Source of the DNA: Isoetes taiwanensis
Taxonomy: Eukaryota; Streptophyta; Lycopodiopsida; Isoetales; Isoetaceae
Direction: 5' to 3'
Length of the DNA: 64,000 bases
Assembly: GCA_021234155.1 (NCBI GenBank)
Contig: JAJEKV010000004.1
Location: forward strand, 10,544,109-10,608,108
Positions within the stretch are counted from its first letter, which is position 1. The number at the start of each line of letters is the position of its first letter. Position numbers and translations under genes: made by a program. Under the pieces are notes generated by a model. That model ran no database searches and was not told where the DNA came from. It worked only from the letters and a program-made list of their open reading frames with translations. Below are positions 61,204 through 64,000 of this stretch, in pieces.

Positions 61204-64000
61204 ACTACTTTGATTTTAAGTTAATTTCTAGCTGGCATTGAATTCATATAGGGTGTGGCATGGCTCCTGCTTTGAGTAGGGGCCTGCCAGCCCTATACCT
61301 AAGGATAAGCAGGGTAAATAATATGCCGCACTCTACGGTTGGAGGTAGGGCTTTTTTTATGCATGCCACATGTTGGAGTTTCTATATGTTGGCTTTTCCT
61401 ACATGTTTGCTACATGATGCCTTAGTAGCGTCTACTCATATTTACAAGAGTGTAACCGAATTGCACGTTTAAGGGAGTAAACCTTTTGAATGTATTTAAC
61501 TCCTTGAGGGAGTAAACCTTGTGGGCAATTTTAATGGGCCGTTCACCTTACATAAGCGATGGGTTTCTAAATCTGACCTTAGGTTGAAGTTAATTTTCTT
61601 GGATATTATTATAGTTCAGAAGTTCCTAGAATGGGACTTACTTTCTCACATATTTATGACTATAGTCCATACAGACATGCTGAATTGGCTAAGGGCTTGG
61701 CTTAAAGGGTCTTTATTCCTTGAGAAACCGTTGATTATCTGAGATGTATAAATGGCTACTCTAAATATGCTAGGGAGCATAATCTGGGAGTTGTAAAAGG
61801 TATTCTAACCTTGTGAAATTCCATAGGGGTGTCAGATATTCAAGTCCGGGTTATTATTAACCGTAATAATATATCTAGATAATTTAGTTTCCTAAAACTT
61901 ATGACAATACCCTTTTTGGAATGGTTCGTATCATTTATGAATATGACTAGAGCATCTTAATTTAGATATTCTTTGCTAGGCCGAAGAATATCGTGCATGC
62001 AGTATTCCAAAGTGATATACCTTGAACCTTTATCCTTGGCAACAGACCATGTAGTTTTTTGTGCTGGATTCCGATGACTATTCATCCTTTATTTCTGAAA
62101 CTAAAAAATGGCGCGGCTAGATGCGAAAGTAGCAGCATATGGGCAAGGAACGGCATGTGCAGAACGGCTGGAGATGTTAGACTGGAGATTGCATTCTGTC
62201 ACAAGATATTGATCTTGAGAAGAGCAGTTGCGTTATGGAGGGCTTTAGCAAAAGGGGCAAACAGGTTGGGGCTGTGGTTTTTGAGGACGAATCTCCTCTT
62301 CTAGATTCTGTTAAACATAACATAGATGAGACGTCCCTACACAGGATGCTGGCATTTTGCATGCACACAGGGCATTTGTCTGGAAGATGGCATGAGCAGC
62401 ATGGAAAGTTGTGGCAAAAGAGGCAAGCATAGCCTTTGTACCAAACGAAAATTATAAGGCGTCATATAGACAAGGATATCGTGAAGCTTCCAATCTGTTC
62501 CTAAAACACAAAATATAGATGCCGACATTGCAGAAAACCAGGTATTTCAGTGATTTTTTTTGTAATAATGATGCTTATTTGAGCTGAACATCCACCTGTA
62601 CATATGCTAAGGGTTTGTACATATGCATTCCATTCTCAATCTTAAGGTGTGAAGCAGCTTAAAATGTGAAAGTTTACATTCTTTTGGCTGAATATATGTC
62701 TATGAACAGTTACTTTCCCTTTCAAAGGATGTAAATTTGCATTCTTTAGACTGAAAAATCTGCTCATATGCTTGAGCATTTGGGTGCTAAGGAGGTGTTG
62801 GCAAGTTCGTTTGTCTGCTTTAGAGTGATAATCCCATTTGGTATAGTTCTGATTATCCTCTATTCTGCTTTGTTTATTGTTCCAGGAATTATAGCTTATG
62901 ATATTTTGCACTCTTATGCACTCATGATTTGCAGACAAGGTGGCTGCTTAGCAAAAATCTGCTTAAATGGATTGTCCACTATTTTCCTTTATAGGTCCCC
63001 TGTATTCTAACACAATAAGTTCGGTGCATTTTGCCAACCTGTTTCTAACTGTGGCAGCTAGGTTGTAAGCAATACATGGCATAATTATTTCCCCTTAACA
63101 TTCCTATGCCTGTTACAACATTTTAGACGGTAAATATGAAGTTTCCTTGAAAGGTCTATGTATAGGCATTTGATTTACTGATGTGGTATAGGTATCCTCG
63201 TAATTTCTGTAATATAGACTTCTAGAAGCATTTGCGAATGCTGCCTATGTGAAAACACAGCAGAGAGATACCTTCTGCAACCCAATAGAGGGATACATTC
63301 TCCCAGCCAGATGGATACATTCGGCAAGCCAAACTCAGGCATAAATATTTATCCCTAGCATTCTTATGCCAATAGCAATGTATTAGAAGTTAACATGAAG
63401 TACCCGGATGGTTATAGCCTATATTGACTGATATAAGTGCTCTGTTATAGTAATGTGGTTTATCTGGGATATTCAAGACTTATTTCTGAACCGTATGGCT
63501 TTAAAAGTTTTTTTAGCATTATGATGTATGTGACAGTTGTTCTCTTTCTCTTATATGTAAATTAAGTTTATTTCCTGCCATGCTCATTTAGTCTTTTGGG
63601 CAAAAGGTCTACATTAGGTGATCGGTTGACAACCGAGAAGCCTAAGGTACCTTTTGGCCCTTGCATCTTTACCCTTATCAAGCTAATGATGTATTGGTTG
63701 GCTGCAGGTACGGGCTTCTCTTCTTAATGTAGTCCTTTTGTTCAAATAGGTTTTAGGTGAGCTGGAAATTTTGCATTGAAAGATGATTTGATCAGAGAAT
63801 TACTTGAGGATGTTAAATCATCTCCAAATACATGGATTTGCATGGCCCTTATGGGAGACATATGCTCACTTGCAAACCTTTTATTTGCACTTTGAAACGA
63901 TGATAAGGTACTCCGTTGCTTATTCTGACTTTTACTTCTACAAGTGGGTTTTGTCTAATACTTTCTAGAGAATATGTTCTATGTTCTTACATATTGAAGA

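Larger units (their letters stand above)
57540..64000. repeat. Higher-order repeat unit 4 (AP-4 beta passenger), runs off the window
   Basis: Colinear with unit 2 up to 61356. It then has a full tail module M4 (61357 to the window end), unlike the truncated M2. M4 shares a 46-bp segment (about 61996-62041) with M1 that M2 and M3 lack. Confidence 0.85.

Overview
The window looks like nuclear DNA of a flowering plant. It has one spliced plastid-type gene with GT-AG introns, and the rest is mostly nested plant retrotransposons, DNA-transposon remnants and gene fragments in AT-rich sequence. I cannot name the species. No bacterial, organellar or CRISPR features were seen.

Layout. 1-2.2 kb: AT-rich flank with an (ATAGA)n run and a foldback MITE. 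2.27-7.83 kb (+): an apparently intact ten-exon gene for chloroplast glucose-6-phosphate dehydrogenase, with a 2.8 kb intron 4 full of short tandem duplications. 7.8-17.5 kb: decayed intergenic DNA with several 39-130 bp tandem duplications, a 536 bp LINE insertion, a MULE transposase remnant and a LINE reverse-transcriptase remnant.

17.5-29.7 kb: a nested retrotransposon complex. An old minus-strand, gag-only LTR element (LTRs 17546-18316 and about 28884-29657, target duplication ATTTT) was hit inside its gag gene by a younger plus-strand gag-only element. The younger element is now a tandem array of four LTRs and three internal domains (19401-27687), flanked by a single 5-bp duplication, GAATT. 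A 348 bp LINE end (28323-28670, 10-bp duplication) sits in the leader of the old element. Both LTR elements resemble the TR-GAG type of non-autonomous element: initiator-Met tRNA primer site, gag and zinc knuckle, no pol.

29.7-36.6 kb: exon-like fragments resembling a PIAL-type SUMO ligase, a hAT transposase C-terminus, a 19-bp minisatellite, an unrecognised ORF, and a 1.5 kb Ty3-type LTR that interrupts that ORF.

36.6-64 kb: a higher-order tandem repeat. Four units share a head of about 190 bp and a tail module of about 2.8 kb, with alternating passengers: a COI1-like F-box/LRR fragment (units 1 and 3) and an AP-4 beta-adaptin fragment (units 2 and 4). Each unit holds a foldback element; in unit 2 its loop is inverted relative to the other three. 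Differences between copies cluster at CAG/CTG/CCGG (CHG) sites, which looks like long-read base-calling error at methylated cytosines. Reading frames in this half should therefore be treated with caution.

Only the G6PDH gene looks functional. The most interesting signals are the recombinant LTR array with mosaic LTRs, a run of five short hairpins with compensatory stem changes in the array's 3' region, a conserved LINE 3' stem-loop, and the inverted foldback loop.
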